64,000 nucleotides of DNA, from NCBI GenBank assembly GCA_963693285.1, contig OY848922.1, positions 6,188,923-6,252,922 of the forward strand. The letters run 5' to 3'. Numbering within the stretch: the first letter of the stretch is position 1; the number at the start of each line of letters is the position of its first letter. Positions 50,401-52,529 of this stretch are shown here, one piece after another. This DNA is from Xestospongia muta (lineage: Eukaryota > Porifera > Demospongiae > Haplosclerida > Petrosiidae). Below the pieces are notes generated by a model. It worked only from the letters and a program-made list of their open reading frames with translations. It had not been told where the DNA came from and did no database searches. A program made the position numbers and the translations under genes.

Positions 50401-52413
50401 CTACATGTAATGATAATAGTAATAGTATAATTATTCATCAATATATCAATAGTACAATCATTATACACACACATACACTGATACATATGTACTTACATGT
50501 ATATGACTATAATGATAACTGATAATATTAATAATATGTATTATAATAATTGTGACCTAGCTTGGAAAAACCACACATGTTGTGCTAAACATTTGAACAA
50601 GCAGTTGTGTATAATCAGTTGCTACATGTTCATTTCATACATGATCATACCAATCATGGTATCAGGGAAGATCAGTCATTAAATATTTAGATTATAAAGT
50701 TGGTAAACATCCTGTACAAAATGGCTGCATAGCAAACATGTATATGCAATTGTTTAGTAAAACCTTTTTGGGTGTAACATTAAATGTTGCACTAAAATGT
50801 CTTCCCAAATAATGTCACAATTATACATGAACATGTGAAATATGACGTCACATATTTAATTTATATCTCATTAAGTAATGTTATCATATTATTAGCTAAA
50901 TAATATGAAGTGACAACAAATAGACTGTACACACAGTGAATAATAAATATATATGATATGGTCTAGGAACCAATAACCACACAAAGAAGGAAGAATGCAA
51001 CTACATAAAGCCAGTGTTACATGAACACACTTACTGTAAATGACCATATAATGATATGTGTAATTATATTCATAGCAAGTCAATCAGATTCATAATTTCA
51101 CAAGTCTTGAAGCTTCCAAATATGGACATGACCAGAGTACTGTTATTTTTCTAATACGATTTGGCTTTTTTCATGAGAATTACACACTCCTTCCTCCTTT
51201 GTGAAGCTACAGGCTCTTATATACTGACTTCAAATGTTTATAAAGCTAGTTACTACTGTATTAACTAAACTGTCATTGGAAAATATTCTTTGAAATTGTA
51301 TTACAAAATCAGCTTGAAAAAAATGGCTCTAATACAATGTGAAGGGTCATTAATGAAAGAATTGACCACACCCAACAATTAAAAAACAATCCGTGAACAC
51401 TTTAGCACATTTTGTACACCACATCTAAACATTACAACAAATCTACAAGTTGTACTTGATTATAAAATATTAATACAATCTAATACTATAATTCATTTTT
51501 ATTTAAATGTAGTACTGTAATCCAGATGACCATAAGTATGCAGATAAAACAAAAGCAGCTAGGATATCAGATAAAATTGCCATTATGACTTCAGTAATGA
51601 CTTTGTGAAAGTTAAACATTCAAGCCCCACCCCTTAGCAATAGAGTAAATTATTTATAATATATGCTGTGTCCATTCATTCATATATCTCAAATGTTATA
51701 TATAAAATGTTTTAACTACATGATTAAACTTTGATAAAGACTTTGTAACACACACACATTAATTTATACTAGGTTGATTTAAATGATATATTGTGATTAT
51801 TATTATAATAATTATAACACTTGTATATCATATATGTAAATAATTATGATGATTTGATAATGACAAGAACTCTTATCATAAGACAATATCATCTCTGAAT
51901 AGTACTATATTGTGACACACTTACATACCTTATCTTGAGCATTGACATTTGCTCCTTGTTGTAAAGCATTTTTCACTTTGTCTAGTCGTCCATTAGAAGC
52001 AGAGTCAATCAGTAAGTTATCCTAACAAAGATATCAAAGTTAATAAATGTAATATTACACATAAACAAGATCATATAGAACATAGTTTATAATACAGTAG
52101 ACATAATATTATAGAAGACATACTATAACAAGAGTACAGTAACTACTAATATAGTACATTGTACTAAGTATATGGACATGACCTATATACAAACTATAGG
52201 GTCAAGTACATACGTTACTTATATTAGATCAGTTAACCTAAAGTAATCCACCAGGTCATGTTTAGTTTAGATAGAGGGAATATCTTGAATCTGATAGGAT
52301 TACTGAGTGGACTGGACAAAGCTGACCAATTTTATTAAGTGTTACTGAATAAATTCTTTATTTTAGTATATTTAGTATACTTCATAAGTACTTACCAATC
52401 TTCTTTGATCCAT
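1..52413 (-). CDS. Ankyrin-repeat Roco protein gene (ANK-Roc-COR), multi-exon, 3' end beyond window
   Basis: I assembled this gene from exons sharing one strand, consensus splice sites and compatible phases. In transcript order they are 52413-52396, 52021-51929, 50400-50302, 47423-47325, 34210-34112, 27823-27722, 19313-19215, 15070-14972, 10493-10395, 9681-9583, 7961-7863, 6751-6653, 5939-5841, 4219-4121, 2023-1951 and 1471-1. About 950 residues are encoded in the window: roughly 14 ankyrin repeats (GxTxLHxAA...EIIKxLIxxGAD), then a Roc GTPase domain, then the start of a COR domain. Ankyrin repeats usually bind partner proteins, and Roc-COR acts as a GTP-dependent dimerising switch, so a cytosolic signalling role is likely. 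All ankyrin introns are phase 0, so exon skipping keeps the frame. Whether every exon is used cannot be seen from DNA. Confidence 0.8.
1951..2023 (-). CDS. Ankyrin exon, 24 codons + 1 nt, last before the Roc exon
   Basis: The 73-bp exon lies between acceptor cttag and donor gtatgt. It encodes [14 protein letters not shown]... and ends LLIDE plus one base. The final G joins CA of the next exon to give Ala. This is the only ankyrin exon not ending in phase 0, so it is the adaptor between the repeat array and the GTPase exon. Confidence 0.85.
2024..3505. other. AT-rich Roco intron, no recognisable gene
   Basis: This is the left part of the intron between the 4121 and 1951 exons. I see no ankyrin exon and no transposon motif. 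A short piece with gtgtgggcgtggttcc near 2782 resembles GC-richer motifs seen elsewhere in the window, for example tgggcgtggcc near 52965 and 37480. Confidence 0.5.
4121..4219 (-). CDS. Ankyrin exon (33 aa), tandem unit 1
   Basis: The exon is exactly 99 bp, phase 0, between acceptor ttacag and donor gtatga. It reads [14 protein letters not shown], then [18 protein letters not shown], the full ankyrin consensus. Its protein is identical to the 7863 exon. Confidence 0.9.
4420..4640 (+). pseudogene. Ty3/gypsy Gag N-terminal fragment in tandem unit 1
   Basis: The plus strand encodes [17 protein letters not shown]..., then [16 protein letters not shown]. This matches the start of the gag fragments at 15.4, 21.9, 28.2 and 34.6 kb, where it is followed by Gag capsid motifs. 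It lies antisense inside a Roco intron and lacks everything downstream. A near-identical copy at about 8162-8382 differs at a few bases. Confidence 0.5.
5841..5939 (-). CDS. Ankyrin exon (33 aa), tandem unit 1
   Basis: A 99-bp phase-0 exon between acceptor ctacag and donor gtatga. It reads [14 protein letters not shown], then [18 protein letters not shown]. Identical in protein to exon 9583. Confidence 0.9.
6653..6751 (-). CDS. Ankyrin exon (33 aa), tandem unit 1
   Basis: A 99-bp phase-0 exon between acceptor ctttag and donor gtgagt. It reads [20 protein letters not shown], ending GANASVVNK. It differs from the 10395 copy at two residues (SGH versus RGY). Confidence 0.9.
7863..7961 (-). CDS. 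Ankyrin exon (33 aa), tandem unit 2
   Basis: A 99-bp phase-0 copy of exon 4121 with intact acceptor ttacag and donor gtatga and identical protein. Confidence 0.9.
9583..9681 (-). CDS. Ankyrin exon (33 aa), tandem unit 2
   Basis: A 99-bp phase-0 copy of exon 5841 with intact splice sites and identical protein. Confidence 0.9.
10395..10493 (-). CDS. Ankyrin exon (33 aa), tandem unit 2
   Basis: A 99-bp phase-0 copy of exon 6653 with intact splice sites. It has RGY in place of SGH in the repeat helix region. Confidence 0.9.
10971..12100. repeat. AT-rich intron sequence repeated at 16212-16680
   Basis: The stretch starting agcagtttacaaagcaacac, down to about 11435, recurs at 16212-16680 with scattered substitutions. 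No ankyrin exon or transposase is visible. An ATATATATA run lies near 11782. Confidence 0.6.
12130..12560 (-). pseudogene. HIRAN-like domain relic joined to piggyBac C-terminus
   Basis: On the minus strand, frames around 12550-12184 give [11 protein letters not shown], then [15 protein letters not shown], then [17 protein letters not shown] and LLDKTKKL. The order (L-x-REx...D...AV-V...VGxxP) resembles HIRAN domains, which bind DNA ends in HLTF/Rad5 proteins. A stop follows EEQFTVQ, so it is broken. Related pieces occur at 26.3, 31.9 and 49.1 kb. It joins directly to a piggyBac MGGVDKSDQ motif, which looks like a chimeric junction. The HIRAN assignment is by eye. Confidence 0.4.
12545..14106 (-). 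pseudogene. piggyBac transposon relic, lineage A, with TTAA end at 14103-14106
   Basis: Read on the minus strand from TTAA at 14106-14103, followed by CCGTTTGACCGCAATGAGC. An acidic N-terminus ([22 protein letters not shown]) runs from about 13970 to 13532. Then come [17 protein letters not shown] (13540-13255), [19 protein letters not shown] (about 13150-13070), [18 protein letters not shown] with CGTARIN (about 12925-12830) and MGGVDKSDQ near 12560. This order matches the DDE_Tnp_1_7 family. Frameshifts and stops interrupt it throughout. The opposite TTAA terminus was not found; the left end is chimeric. Confidence 0.75.
14103..14106. mobile_element. piggyBac TTAA target site, right terminus of lineage A
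   Basis: TTAA is followed on the minus strand by the element end CCGTTTGACCGCAATG. A TTAA boundary beside a CC-starting terminus at the N-terminal side of a piggyBac-like ORF is the family signature. Confidence 0.6.
14107..15560. repeat. Older partial copy of the ankyrin-exon cassette
   Basis: The stretch follows the 5330-5940 and 4121-4600 parts of the tandem unit with many substitutions and indels. It contains the ankyrin exon at 14972-15070 and a plus-strand gag N-terminal fragment ([16 protein letters not shown] near 15365). It is more diverged than the 3.7-kb pair, so it is an older duplication. Confidence 0.7.
14972..15070 (-). CDS. Ankyrin exon (33 aa)
   Basis: A 99-bp phase-0 exon between acceptor gccacag and donor gtatga. 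It reads [14 protein letters not shown], then [18 protein letters not shown]. Splice sites and reading frame are intact. Confidence 0.87.
15560..15960 (+). pseudogene. Ty3/gypsy gag fragment
   Basis: The plus strand resembles a Gag capsid: [13 protein letters not shown] residues near 15757, [15 protein letters not shown] residues near 15815, then a broken zinc-knuckle region around 15895. Stops and frameshifts are frequent. It ends abruptly at about 15960, where intron sequence shared with 10715 resumes. Confidence 0.55.
15960..16680. repeat. Copy of the 10715-11435 intron segment
   Basis: From ttttgccaaatgtataataattc onward, the order of sequence follows 10715-11435 across the former unit boundary at 10970. 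This shows that the unit-2 right flank is ancestral and that unit 1 was inserted by tandem duplication. No coding content is visible. Confidence 0.7.
16680..17565. other. Non-coding intron with a C-homopolymer block
   Basis: No recognisable gene. At 17400-17475 a GC-rich patch contains a long C run (about 17438-17450) flanked by aggaggggttgaa and tcaagggggctaagct. This may be the terminus of an unidentified DNA transposon, with G-rich and C-rich pieces facing each other. Confidence 0.4.
17566..18894. repeat. Partial copy of the 4610-5940 cassette
   Basis: From ataccaactgattttgtgg to the end of the ankyrin exon, the sequence follows 4610-5940 and 8350-9680 with moderate divergence. It ends exactly at the exon's 5' edge. 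The intron sequence expected beyond it (acceptor and tract) is replaced by an unrelated atatgtgtataatatatac tract. Confidence 0.8.
18796..18894 (-). pseudogene. Dead ankyrin exon without splice acceptor
   Basis: The 33 codons are intact ([14 protein letters not shown], then [18 protein letters not shown]) and the donor gtatga is present. The acceptor position reads ...cacatat instead of ...cag. The duplicated block stops exactly here, so the polypyrimidine tract and AG were lost. The exon is probably skipped unless a cryptic acceptor upstream is used; skipping keeps the frame. Confidence 0.7.
19215..19313 (-). CDS. Ankyrin exon (33 aa)
   Basis: A 99-bp phase-0 exon between acceptor ctttag and donor gtgaga. 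It reads [20 protein letters not shown], ending GADMTVINK. It is paralogous to the 6653/10395 exon type, so the order of exon types repeats along the gene. Confidence 0.88.
19314..19915. other. AT-rich intron, no gene seen
   Basis: Mostly A/T runs, with a few pieces resembling the sequence downstream of the 6653 exon (for example tataaccagagataaaaatg-like text near 19570). No transposase or exon could be read. Confidence 0.4.
19918..20130 (+). pseudogene. Ty3/gypsy protease-RT linker fragment
   Basis: The plus strand encodes [18 protein letters not shown], followed by an [23 protein letters not shown] segment. This matches the protease C-terminus and RT linker also seen at 29.05-29.23 kb and 35.4-35.55 kb. 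Several frame breaks are present. Confidence 0.55.
20260..20575 (+). pseudogene. hAT-type (DUF4371/ZMYM1-like) transposase fragment
   Basis: The plus strand reads [18 protein letters not shown], then [40 protein letters not shown] and, after a frame change, ASEICKLLS. The QCYDGAxNM...HCxxHxLNLAV core is characteristic of the DUF4371 hAT transposases related to ZMYM1. A stop follows KDMIL and the ends are missing. Confidence 0.75.
20580..21650 (-). pseudogene. piggyBac lineage A fragment, copy 2
   Basis: It follows 12566-13700 in the same orientation with extra deletions. The minus strand carries pieces of the GTxR region (near 20850), the [11 protein letters not shown] region (about 21060-21000), the LHIND region (about 21300) and the N-terminal [14 protein letters not shown] segment (about 21560). 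It has no intact ORF. Confidence 0.65.
21655..22080 (+). pseudogene. Cassette remnant with gag N-terminal fragment, ankyrin exon lost
   Basis: Intron sequence as in 27.88-28.26 and 34.26-34.68 kb is present (tgttatgtaaacatcca..., tgtgatgttgtcaataatt...). It includes [12 protein letters not shown] gag text near 21940. The ankyrin exon that heads this cassette elsewhere is missing here; piggyBac sequence abuts instead. Confidence 0.5.
22085..22520 (+). pseudogene. Ty3/gypsy Gag with zinc knuckles, fragment
   Basis: The plus strand shows Gag capsid residues ([10 protein letters not shown] near 22120; [12 protein letters not shown] near 22195). The frame at 22260-22520 has two zinc knuckles. The second, [14 protein letters not shown], is a complete CX2CX4HX4C; the first has Trp for its second Cys ([13 protein letters not shown]). 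It ends at a stop after FLLD, next to an oppositely oriented transposase relic. Confidence 0.65.
22529..23279 (-). pseudogene. ISL2EU-type DDE_Tnp_4 transposase relic
   Basis: Reading right to left: [20 protein letters not shown] (23170-23080), [18 protein letters not shown] (23030-22975), [20 protein letters not shown] with [17 protein letters not shown] (22925-22780), then [23 protein letters not shown] (about 22725-22660) and [11 protein letters not shown] (about 22615-22580). First Asp (IDC), second Asp (ADRGF) and the PxFTxGKxQL block follow the DDE_4 order. In-frame stops (after PLVK, after FISKG) and a frameshift before SDRK break it. Confidence 0.75.
23240..23470 (+). repeat. Repeat R1, copy 1 (of three)
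   Basis: About 230 bp recurring at 25060-25290 and 37612-37850. Each copy contains ATG TCA (A/G)TA CAG TGG AGT AAC AAC and a zinc-ligand-like C-x2-C in the 37.8-kb copy (ERCHICGT), followed by a donor-like gtaagt. It could be the first exon and 5' flank of a transposon gene; the family is not recognised. Confidence 0.45.
23515..24155. repeat. Repeat R2, copy 1 (matches 40290-40930)
   Basis: About 640 bp with near-identical sequence at 40290-40930. It includes short plus-strand C-x2-C motifs, [16 protein letters not shown] near 23918-23965 and [12 protein letters not shown] near 24023, each bounded by possible splice sites. These may be exons of a mobile zinc-finger gene. The function is not recognised. 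Confidence 0.45.
24271..24301 (+). repeat. (TG)n microsatellite
   Basis: A run of about 15 TG dinucleotides beginning in ggatgtgtgtg. It is present in this copy but deleted from the paralogous sequence at 40.93 kb. Confidence 0.95.
24349..25033 (-). pseudogene. piggyBac lineage B C-terminal half
   Basis: Two exons are visible on the minus strand. The upstream one (25033-24920) ends TNHAF plus one base. The downstream one (24834-24349) encodes [20 protein letters not shown], then [20 protein letters not shown], and after a one-base shift near 24428 a cysteine-rich tail ([20 protein letters not shown]). The GVDKxDQ block and Cys-rich tail are piggyBac hallmarks. Upstream sequence is cut at 25033. 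The same exon pair occurs at 41425-40950. Confidence 0.75.
25060..25290 (+). repeat. Repeat R1, copy 2
   Basis: Same sequence as 23240-23470, here fused directly to lineage C piggyBac sequence at ttataggtgtagcag (about 25297). Confidence 0.5.
25297..25870 (-). pseudogene. piggyBac lineage C C-terminal fragment, copy 1
   Basis: Matches 38120-38570 with many substitutions. On the minus strand, pieces correspond to the VDRNDQ block and the following helical segment, better preserved at 38.4 kb. No open frame remains. Confidence 0.55.
26320..26560 (+). pseudogene. HIRAN-like relic, copy in 5-kb block 1
   Basis: The plus strand encodes [20 protein letters not shown], then [18 protein letters not shown] and a degraded [11 protein letters not shown] end. 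The pattern parallels 12.2-12.5 kb (AVMK...V...EIPC). Frame breaks are present. Confidence 0.45.
26788..26879 (+). repeat. (TA)n(TATG)n compound microsatellite
   Basis: About 20 TA units followed by about 11 TATG units. The paralogous locus at 32406-32500 has fewer TA and more TATG units, so the array has changed length since the duplication. Confidence 0.95.
27005..27590 (-). pseudogene. piggyBac lineage A N-terminal half, copy 3
   Basis: Minus-strand order: acidic N-terminus with EIVDGMEI...[13 protein letters not shown] and [18 protein letters not shown] (about 27555-27395), the LHIND-type region near 27200, and the VNSP/FLQY-type region near 27060-27010. It lacks the C-terminal half. It is paralogous to 32625-33215. 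Confidence 0.65.
27722..27823 (-). CDS. Ankyrin exon (34 aa, one residue longer)
   Basis: The first ankyrin codon set is preceded by an extra TAT, giving [15 protein letters not shown], then [18 protein letters not shown]. The acceptor ttgcag and donor gtatga are intact, making the exon 102 bp, still phase 0. The extra Tyr sits in the inter-repeat hairpin. Confidence 0.83.
28150..29570 (+). pseudogene. Ty3/gypsy gag-protease-RT fragment, 28-kb copy
   Basis: Plus-strand order: Gag N-terminus (28160), capsid with [13 protein letters not shown] and [14 protein letters not shown] residues (28360-28470), two zinc knuckles (28660-28760; second [14 protein letters not shown]), then an open stretch 28835-29236 with the protease region and [10 protein letters not shown]. 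The protease catalytic triad reads NTGA at 28910 instead of DTGA. RT start motifs ([16 protein letters not shown]) follow to about 29570 in broken frames. No LTR is visible. Confidence 0.75.
29570..30690. repeat. AT-rich intron segment, duplicated at 35880-37000
   Basis: No gene is recognised. The sequence aligns by eye with 35880-37000 throughout, with single-base changes and short indels. Parts also resemble 3480-3600 and 11940-12100, for example caaaatcaaacattttat followed by tattgctata. Confidence 0.6.
30695..30957 (+). pseudogene. Ty3/gypsy integrase C-terminal fragment, copy 1
   Basis: Plus-strand frames give [18 protein letters not shown], HWLLLK and [20 protein letters not shown], then [14 protein letters not shown]. 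The LDxLxP...V..Q..QK..HD block is the post-catalytic integrase region of Ty3/gypsy elements. Several frame changes are present. It is paralogous to 37090-37385. Confidence 0.6.
31089..31404 (+). pseudogene. PHD-finger ORF with upstream LLGKWY segment
   Basis: Two overlapping frames. Frame 1 gives [20 protein letters not shown]. Frame 2 (31201-31404) gives [29 protein letters not shown] and KCFCPDC, with the Cys4-His-Cys3 ligands of a PHD finger in order. I recall LPELLGKW plus a terminal PHD finger from transposon-associated YqaJ-like nuclease proteins of invertebrates. That link is from memory and unverified; the nuclease itself is absent. A frameshift separates the two parts, so this is probably a relic. 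Confidence 0.6.
31480..31593 (+). pseudogene. Ty3/gypsy protease fragment (114 bp)
   Basis: The plus strand matches 28930-29040 and encodes [20 protein letters not shown], then [13 protein letters not shown]. It stops exactly at the left edge of 5-kb block copy 2. Confidence 0.6.
31920..32158 (+). pseudogene. HIRAN-like relic, copy in 5-kb block 2
   Basis: The plus strand carries [24 protein letters not shown] text, and an open stretch 31964-32158 ends with [20 protein letters not shown] and TFSIPNG. The C-terminal part is better preserved than in copy 1. Confidence 0.45.
32406..32504 (+). repeat. (TA)n(TATG)n compound microsatellite, copy 2
   Basis: About 15 TA units, then about 16 TATG units, at the position paralogous to 26788-26879. 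Confidence 0.95.
32625..33215 (-). pseudogene. piggyBac lineage A N-terminal half, copy 4
   Basis: Same content and orientation as 27005-27590, with small differences. No intact frame. Confidence 0.65.
33304..34064. mobile_element. 761-bp non-autonomous DNA transposon with 46-bp GC-rich TIRs
   Basis: The left end CAGGAGCGCATGAGCGTCGC and the inverted right end CAGGAGCACATGAGCGTCGC match over about 46 bp with one difference. Each TIR contains a smaller palindromic block (TCGCGAAGCGA). Flanks are ttataac on both sides (7 bp, or 8 with TTATAACC if the element starts at AGG). The uninterrupted site, tatttataacctatgac, is present near 14930. The interior has no transposase. A CAG start with 7-8 bp duplication suggests hAT mobilisation. 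Confidence 0.88.
34112..34210 (-). CDS. Ankyrin exon (33 aa), 5-kb block 2
   Basis: A 99-bp phase-0 exon between acceptor ttacag and donor gtatga. It reads [14 protein letters not shown], then [18 protein letters not shown]. The 761-bp transposon lies 48 bp beyond its donor but leaves the splice site intact. Confidence 0.88.
34545..35870 (+). pseudogene. Ty3/gypsy gag-protease-RT fragment, 35-kb copy
   Basis: Parallel to 28150-29570. Gag text [11 protein letters not shown], capsid, zinc knuckle [18 protein letters not shown] with a change near 35120, then protease with the catalytic DTG kept at 35311 ([10 protein letters not shown]). A deletion follows, since the [10 protein letters not shown] segment is missing at about 35390. 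[10 protein letters not shown] is shifted at 35418 and RT start pieces run to about 35870. Confidence 0.72.
37090..37384 (+). pseudogene. Ty3/gypsy integrase fragment, copy 2
   Basis: The plus strand reads [20 protein letters not shown] (about 37105-37185), aligned with the VSDNGxxFTSxEF catalytic block; Asp-Asn is replaced by Val-Asp. Then come WLLLK and [20 protein letters not shown]. It is cut by the 220-bp element at 37385. Confidence 0.65.
37385..37604. mobile_element. 220-bp hAT-type MITE with 8-bp target duplication
   Basis: The left end CAGTGGCCTAGGCAGG and inverted right end CAGTGGCGTATCCAAGG are hAT-like. GTAAACAT flanks both sides (37377-37384 and 37605-37612). The paralogous copy at 30945 has a single catagtaaacattat, the empty site. 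The interior has a GC patch (gtcgcgcgaagcgcgg) and no ORF. Confidence 0.9.
37612..37850 (+). repeat. Repeat R1, copy 3
   Basis: Third copy of 23240-23470, with ERCHICGT encoded before a gtaagt donor-like site. The C-x2-C is complete only in this copy. Confidence 0.5.
38115..38865 (-). pseudogene. piggyBac lineage C transposase relic
   Basis: Minus-strand order: [19 protein letters not shown] and [13 protein letters not shown] (about 38845-38735), [11 protein letters not shown] and [16 protein letters not shown] (about 38755-38590), [17 protein letters not shown] (about 38465-38415), then [20 protein letters not shown] and [12 protein letters not shown] (about 38400-38300). [12 protein letters not shown] and GxVDRNDQ are piggyBac signature positions, here of a type distinct from lineages A and B. 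Frameshifts occur at 38735-38760, among others. Confidence 0.72.
38868..39335 (+). pseudogene. Ty3/gypsy RT-RNase H fragment
   Basis: The plus strand starts [20 protein letters not shown], reads YLDN at 38957-38968 in place of YxDD, then [10 protein letters not shown]. After a shift it gives [19 protein letters not shown] and, later, [20 protein letters not shown], the start of RNase H. It abuts the piggyBac relic in opposite orientation with no visible LTR. Confidence 0.7.
39336..40289. other. Mostly non-coding; possible integrase zinc-binding relic
   Basis: On the minus strand near 39830-39740, [20 protein letters not shown] and a few residues more resemble the HHCC-domain tail of a retroelement integrase (C-x2-C followed by Q). 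The match is short. I see nothing in the rest. Confidence 0.3.
40290..40930. repeat. Repeat R2, copy 2
   Basis: Near-identical to 23515-24155. Relative to that copy, about 430 bp including the TG microsatellite and the piggyBac Cys-rich tail is missing at the 40.93-kb junction. Confidence 0.6.
40950..41482 (-). pseudogene. piggyBac lineage B transposase, C-terminal exons (left of nested gypsy)
   Basis: Two exons on the minus strand: 41425-41273 ([20 protein letters not shown] through TNHAF plus one base) and 41187-about 40950 ([13 protein letters not shown]). A 52-bp intron, 41477-41426, links the first to exon sequence now right of the gypsy element. A one-base deletion near 41168 and truncation at about 40950 inactivate it. 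It is the other half of 45676-46978. Confidence 0.75.
41483..41708 (+). repeat. 5' LTR
   Basis: Starts TGTGGTATCTCAATGA and ends ATCACTACA. A TATATATAA at 41612-41620 may be the promoter TATA box. A handful of substitutions separate it from the 3' LTR, so insertion is not very recent. Confidence 0.93.
41709..41726 (+). promoter_or_regulatory. Putative primer binding site
   Basis: TTGGCGACGAGGTATCG follows the LTR end immediately, where a tRNA 3' end would pair. The matching tRNA cannot be named without a search. Confidence 0.55.
41831..42286 (+). pseudogene. Gag (capsid part) of nested gypsy
   Basis: Open for 151 codons. It contains [16 protein letters not shown], then [20 protein letters not shown] and [14 protein letters not shown], the Gag capsid pattern of Ty3/gypsy elements (HFxPKPS...R..F...Q...ESI..F...L+). 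The N-terminal portion expected in a Gag of about 300 residues is missing between 41741 and 41831. The frame shifts by one base just before the zinc knuckles (about 42235). Confidence 0.75.
42277..42927 (+). pseudogene. Zinc knuckles + aspartic protease of nested gypsy
   Basis: Knuckle 1, [13 protein letters not shown], lies just upstream in this frame at about 42253; knuckle 2 is [14 protein letters not shown] (about 42310-42350). The protease shows [13 protein letters not shown] with the catalytic Asp at 42571 and a [11 protein letters not shown] end motif. The linker [14 protein letters not shown] leads into RT and then stops at 42927. The catalytic DTG is intact. Confidence 0.8.
42985..43230 (+). 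pseudogene. Reverse transcriptase N-terminal part
   Basis: Encodes [20 protein letters not shown], then [18 protein letters not shown], the fingers region of Ty3/gypsy RT. The frame ends at 43230 after a shift; the next RT segment ([10 protein letters not shown]) lies in another frame at about 43222. Confidence 0.75.
43222..44716 (+). pseudogene. RT palm/thumb, RNase H and integrase HHCC of nested gypsy
   Basis: Open from about 43222 to 44716. [32 protein letters not shown] and YLDN at 43409-43420 in place of catalytic YxDD. Then VEYLGHIID and [10 protein letters not shown]. RNase [13 protein letters not shown], with about 12 residues deleted before [22 protein letters not shown] is kept. 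Integrase zinc domain: [10 protein letters not shown], then CDTCQQH. The frame shifts near 44630. The palm Asp loss alone should abolish reverse transcription. Confidence 0.85.
44596..44865 (+). pseudogene. Integrase core, N-terminal part only
   Basis: After the shift, [15 protein letters not shown] carries the first catalytic Asp and [10 protein letters not shown] follows. The core then stops at LPDQLVSED, where VSDNG with the second Asp is expected. The rest of the core, including the catalytic Glu, is missing. Confidence 0.8.
44890..44970 (+). other. Segment of piggyBac sequence inside the gypsy integrase
   Basis: About 80 bp (atatcacagctacaaaaccc... to ...tttgtacaatgagcc) matches 46040-46120, a part of the flanking piggyBac lineage B gene, with a few mismatches. 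It occupies the place of the deleted integrase core. Confidence 0.8.
44973..45420 (+). pseudogene. Integrase C-terminal region of nested gypsy
   Basis: [16 protein letters not shown], then [20 protein letters not shown] and a [16 protein letters not shown] segment, as in the post-core GPY/F-type region of Ty3/gypsy integrases. A final frame change precedes residues ending [10 protein letters not shown], just upstream of the polypurine tract. Confidence 0.75.
45437..45449 (+). promoter_or_regulatory. Polypurine tract
   Basis: AAAGGGGGAGGAG directly abuts the 3' LTR start at 45450, the standard position for plus-strand priming. Confidence 0.9.
45450..45675 (+). repeat. 3' LTR
   Basis: 226 bp, same ends as the 5' LTR, followed by the target duplication CTGTT. 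Confidence 0.93.
45676..46978 (-). pseudogene. piggyBac lineage B transposase, N-terminal part, to TTAA 46975-46978
   Basis: Minus strand: ATG near 46699, [20 protein letters not shown], a stop, an acidic stretch with [16 protein letters not shown], and a Gly-Arg run ([15 protein letters not shown], about 46500-46440). Then [20 protein letters not shown] (about 46250-46190), [17 protein letters not shown] (about 46105-46045), an internal deletion, and [20 protein letters not shown] with [17 protein letters not shown] (about 45985-45850). [15 protein letters not shown] leads to the gypsy insertion. The DE...FKGR...QY and DSxxGY motifs are DDE_Tnp_1_7 positions. Stops and a deletion inactivate it. 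Confidence 0.8.
46900..46978. mobile_element. piggyBac terminus: TTAA plus paired palindromic repeats
   Basis: TTAA at 46975-46978 followed on the minus strand by CCCTTACAGGACAATTGTC. Two copies of the 16-bp palindrome GTCACAAATTTGTGAC lie at 46943-46958 and 46900-46915, each followed by AATTGTC. Such subterminal repeats are likely transposase binding sites. Confidence 0.7.
46979..47324. other. AT-rich intron, no gene seen
   Basis: Sequence between the piggyBac end and the next ankyrin exon; no motif recognised. Confidence 0.4.
47325..47423 (-). CDS. Ankyrin exon (33 aa)
   Basis: A 99-bp phase-0 exon between acceptor attgtag and donor gtcagt. It reads [20 protein letters not shown], ending GVNIHHTNK. 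It diverges from the duplicated exon types, so it is an old, single-copy exon. Confidence 0.88.
47680..48114 (+). CDS. Hypothetical 144-aa ORF inside a Roco intron, antisense
   Basis: Intronless, starting [16 protein letters not shown] and ending [10 protein letters not shown]. The length is unusual for chance in such AT-rich DNA, and the composition is mixed (Lys-, Tyr- and Leu-rich; no clear membrane span beyond the first 12 residues). I recognise no domain. It could be a retroposed gene piece or a relic: a short segment before its stop (attgtcacatgatcacttta) recurs near 53567. No evidence of expression. Confidence 0.25.
   Translation: MIIVDLLYFIAYYKHYLNQLLKYNRKAFPAFLKVYYYLHNINIRDSKQCYLLAQIEGKDWRKYFLKIGEIVLLPGLHQSLIMATVNDFYSFQSGMSYQVISYVMRSLNLIENLHKKCRFILKLCTIKKQPSYEFKLSHDHFMMS
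48115..48870. other. AT-rich intron, no gene seen
   Basis: No ORF, repeat or element end recognised apart from simple A/T-rich stretches. Confidence 0.4.
48880..49360 (+). pseudogene. HIRAN-like relic with shared 3' flank, inverted relative to 12.1-12.5 kb
   Basis: Plus strand: [20 protein letters not shown] at 49074-49135, then after a deletion [19 protein letters not shown] and LHLIKFCG (about 49230-49310). The minus strand at 12.2-12.56 kb carries the same blocks ([19 protein letters not shown]). So the mobile sequence includes about 120 bp of shared downstream DNA. The left end (48880) has a T-run and gaaggggtggggggc. Host element unknown. Confidence 0.45.
49361..50301. other. AT-rich intron, no gene seen
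   Basis: Scattered microsatellite-like A/T text only. Confidence 0.4.
50302..50400 (-). CDS. Ankyrin exon (33 aa), divergent
   Basis: A 99-bp phase-0 exon between acceptor atgtag and donor gtaagt. It reads [20 protein letters not shown], ending [10 protein letters not shown]. Consensus positions are weaker, but the length and both splice sites are ideal. Confidence 0.85.
50401..51928. other. AT-rich intron, no gene seen
   Basis: Short ORFs on both strands have no recognisable features. No transposon termini seen. Confidence 0.4.
51929..52021 (-). CDS. First ankyrin exon (31 aa)
   Basis: A 93-bp phase-0 exon between acceptor tgttag and donor gtatgt. It reads [20 protein letters not shown], then [10 protein letters not shown], a typical N-terminal capping ankyrin repeat. 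Confidence 0.88.
52396..52413 (-). CDS. Roco start exon, coding part MDQRRL
   Basis: ATG at 52413-52411, six codons, then a strong donor gtaagt, phase 0 into the first ankyrin exon. The joined reading [14 protein letters not shown] is a plausible N-terminus. The upstream sequence is the 5' UTR/promoter. Confidence 0.8.
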
Positions 52414-52529
52414 TGCAAAACTGGGAGCAAAATAAAGGACCACACCCAAGTTCTAGAGGTGTGGTTAGATTTAATAGGACTGGTGTTATAAATTGTATCT
52501 GGTGATCGTGTCGTAAGAAACTCTCAGTA
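52414..52529. promoter_or_regulatory. 116-bp divergent intergenic region, probable bidirectional promoter
   Basis: Lies between the Roco ATG (minus) and the ATG of the membrane-protein gene (plus). It contains facing ACCACACCC and AGGTGTGGTTAG, about 12 bp apart. TGTGGT is the RUNX-type core, but factor identity is inference. No clear TATA box. Confidence 0.5.
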
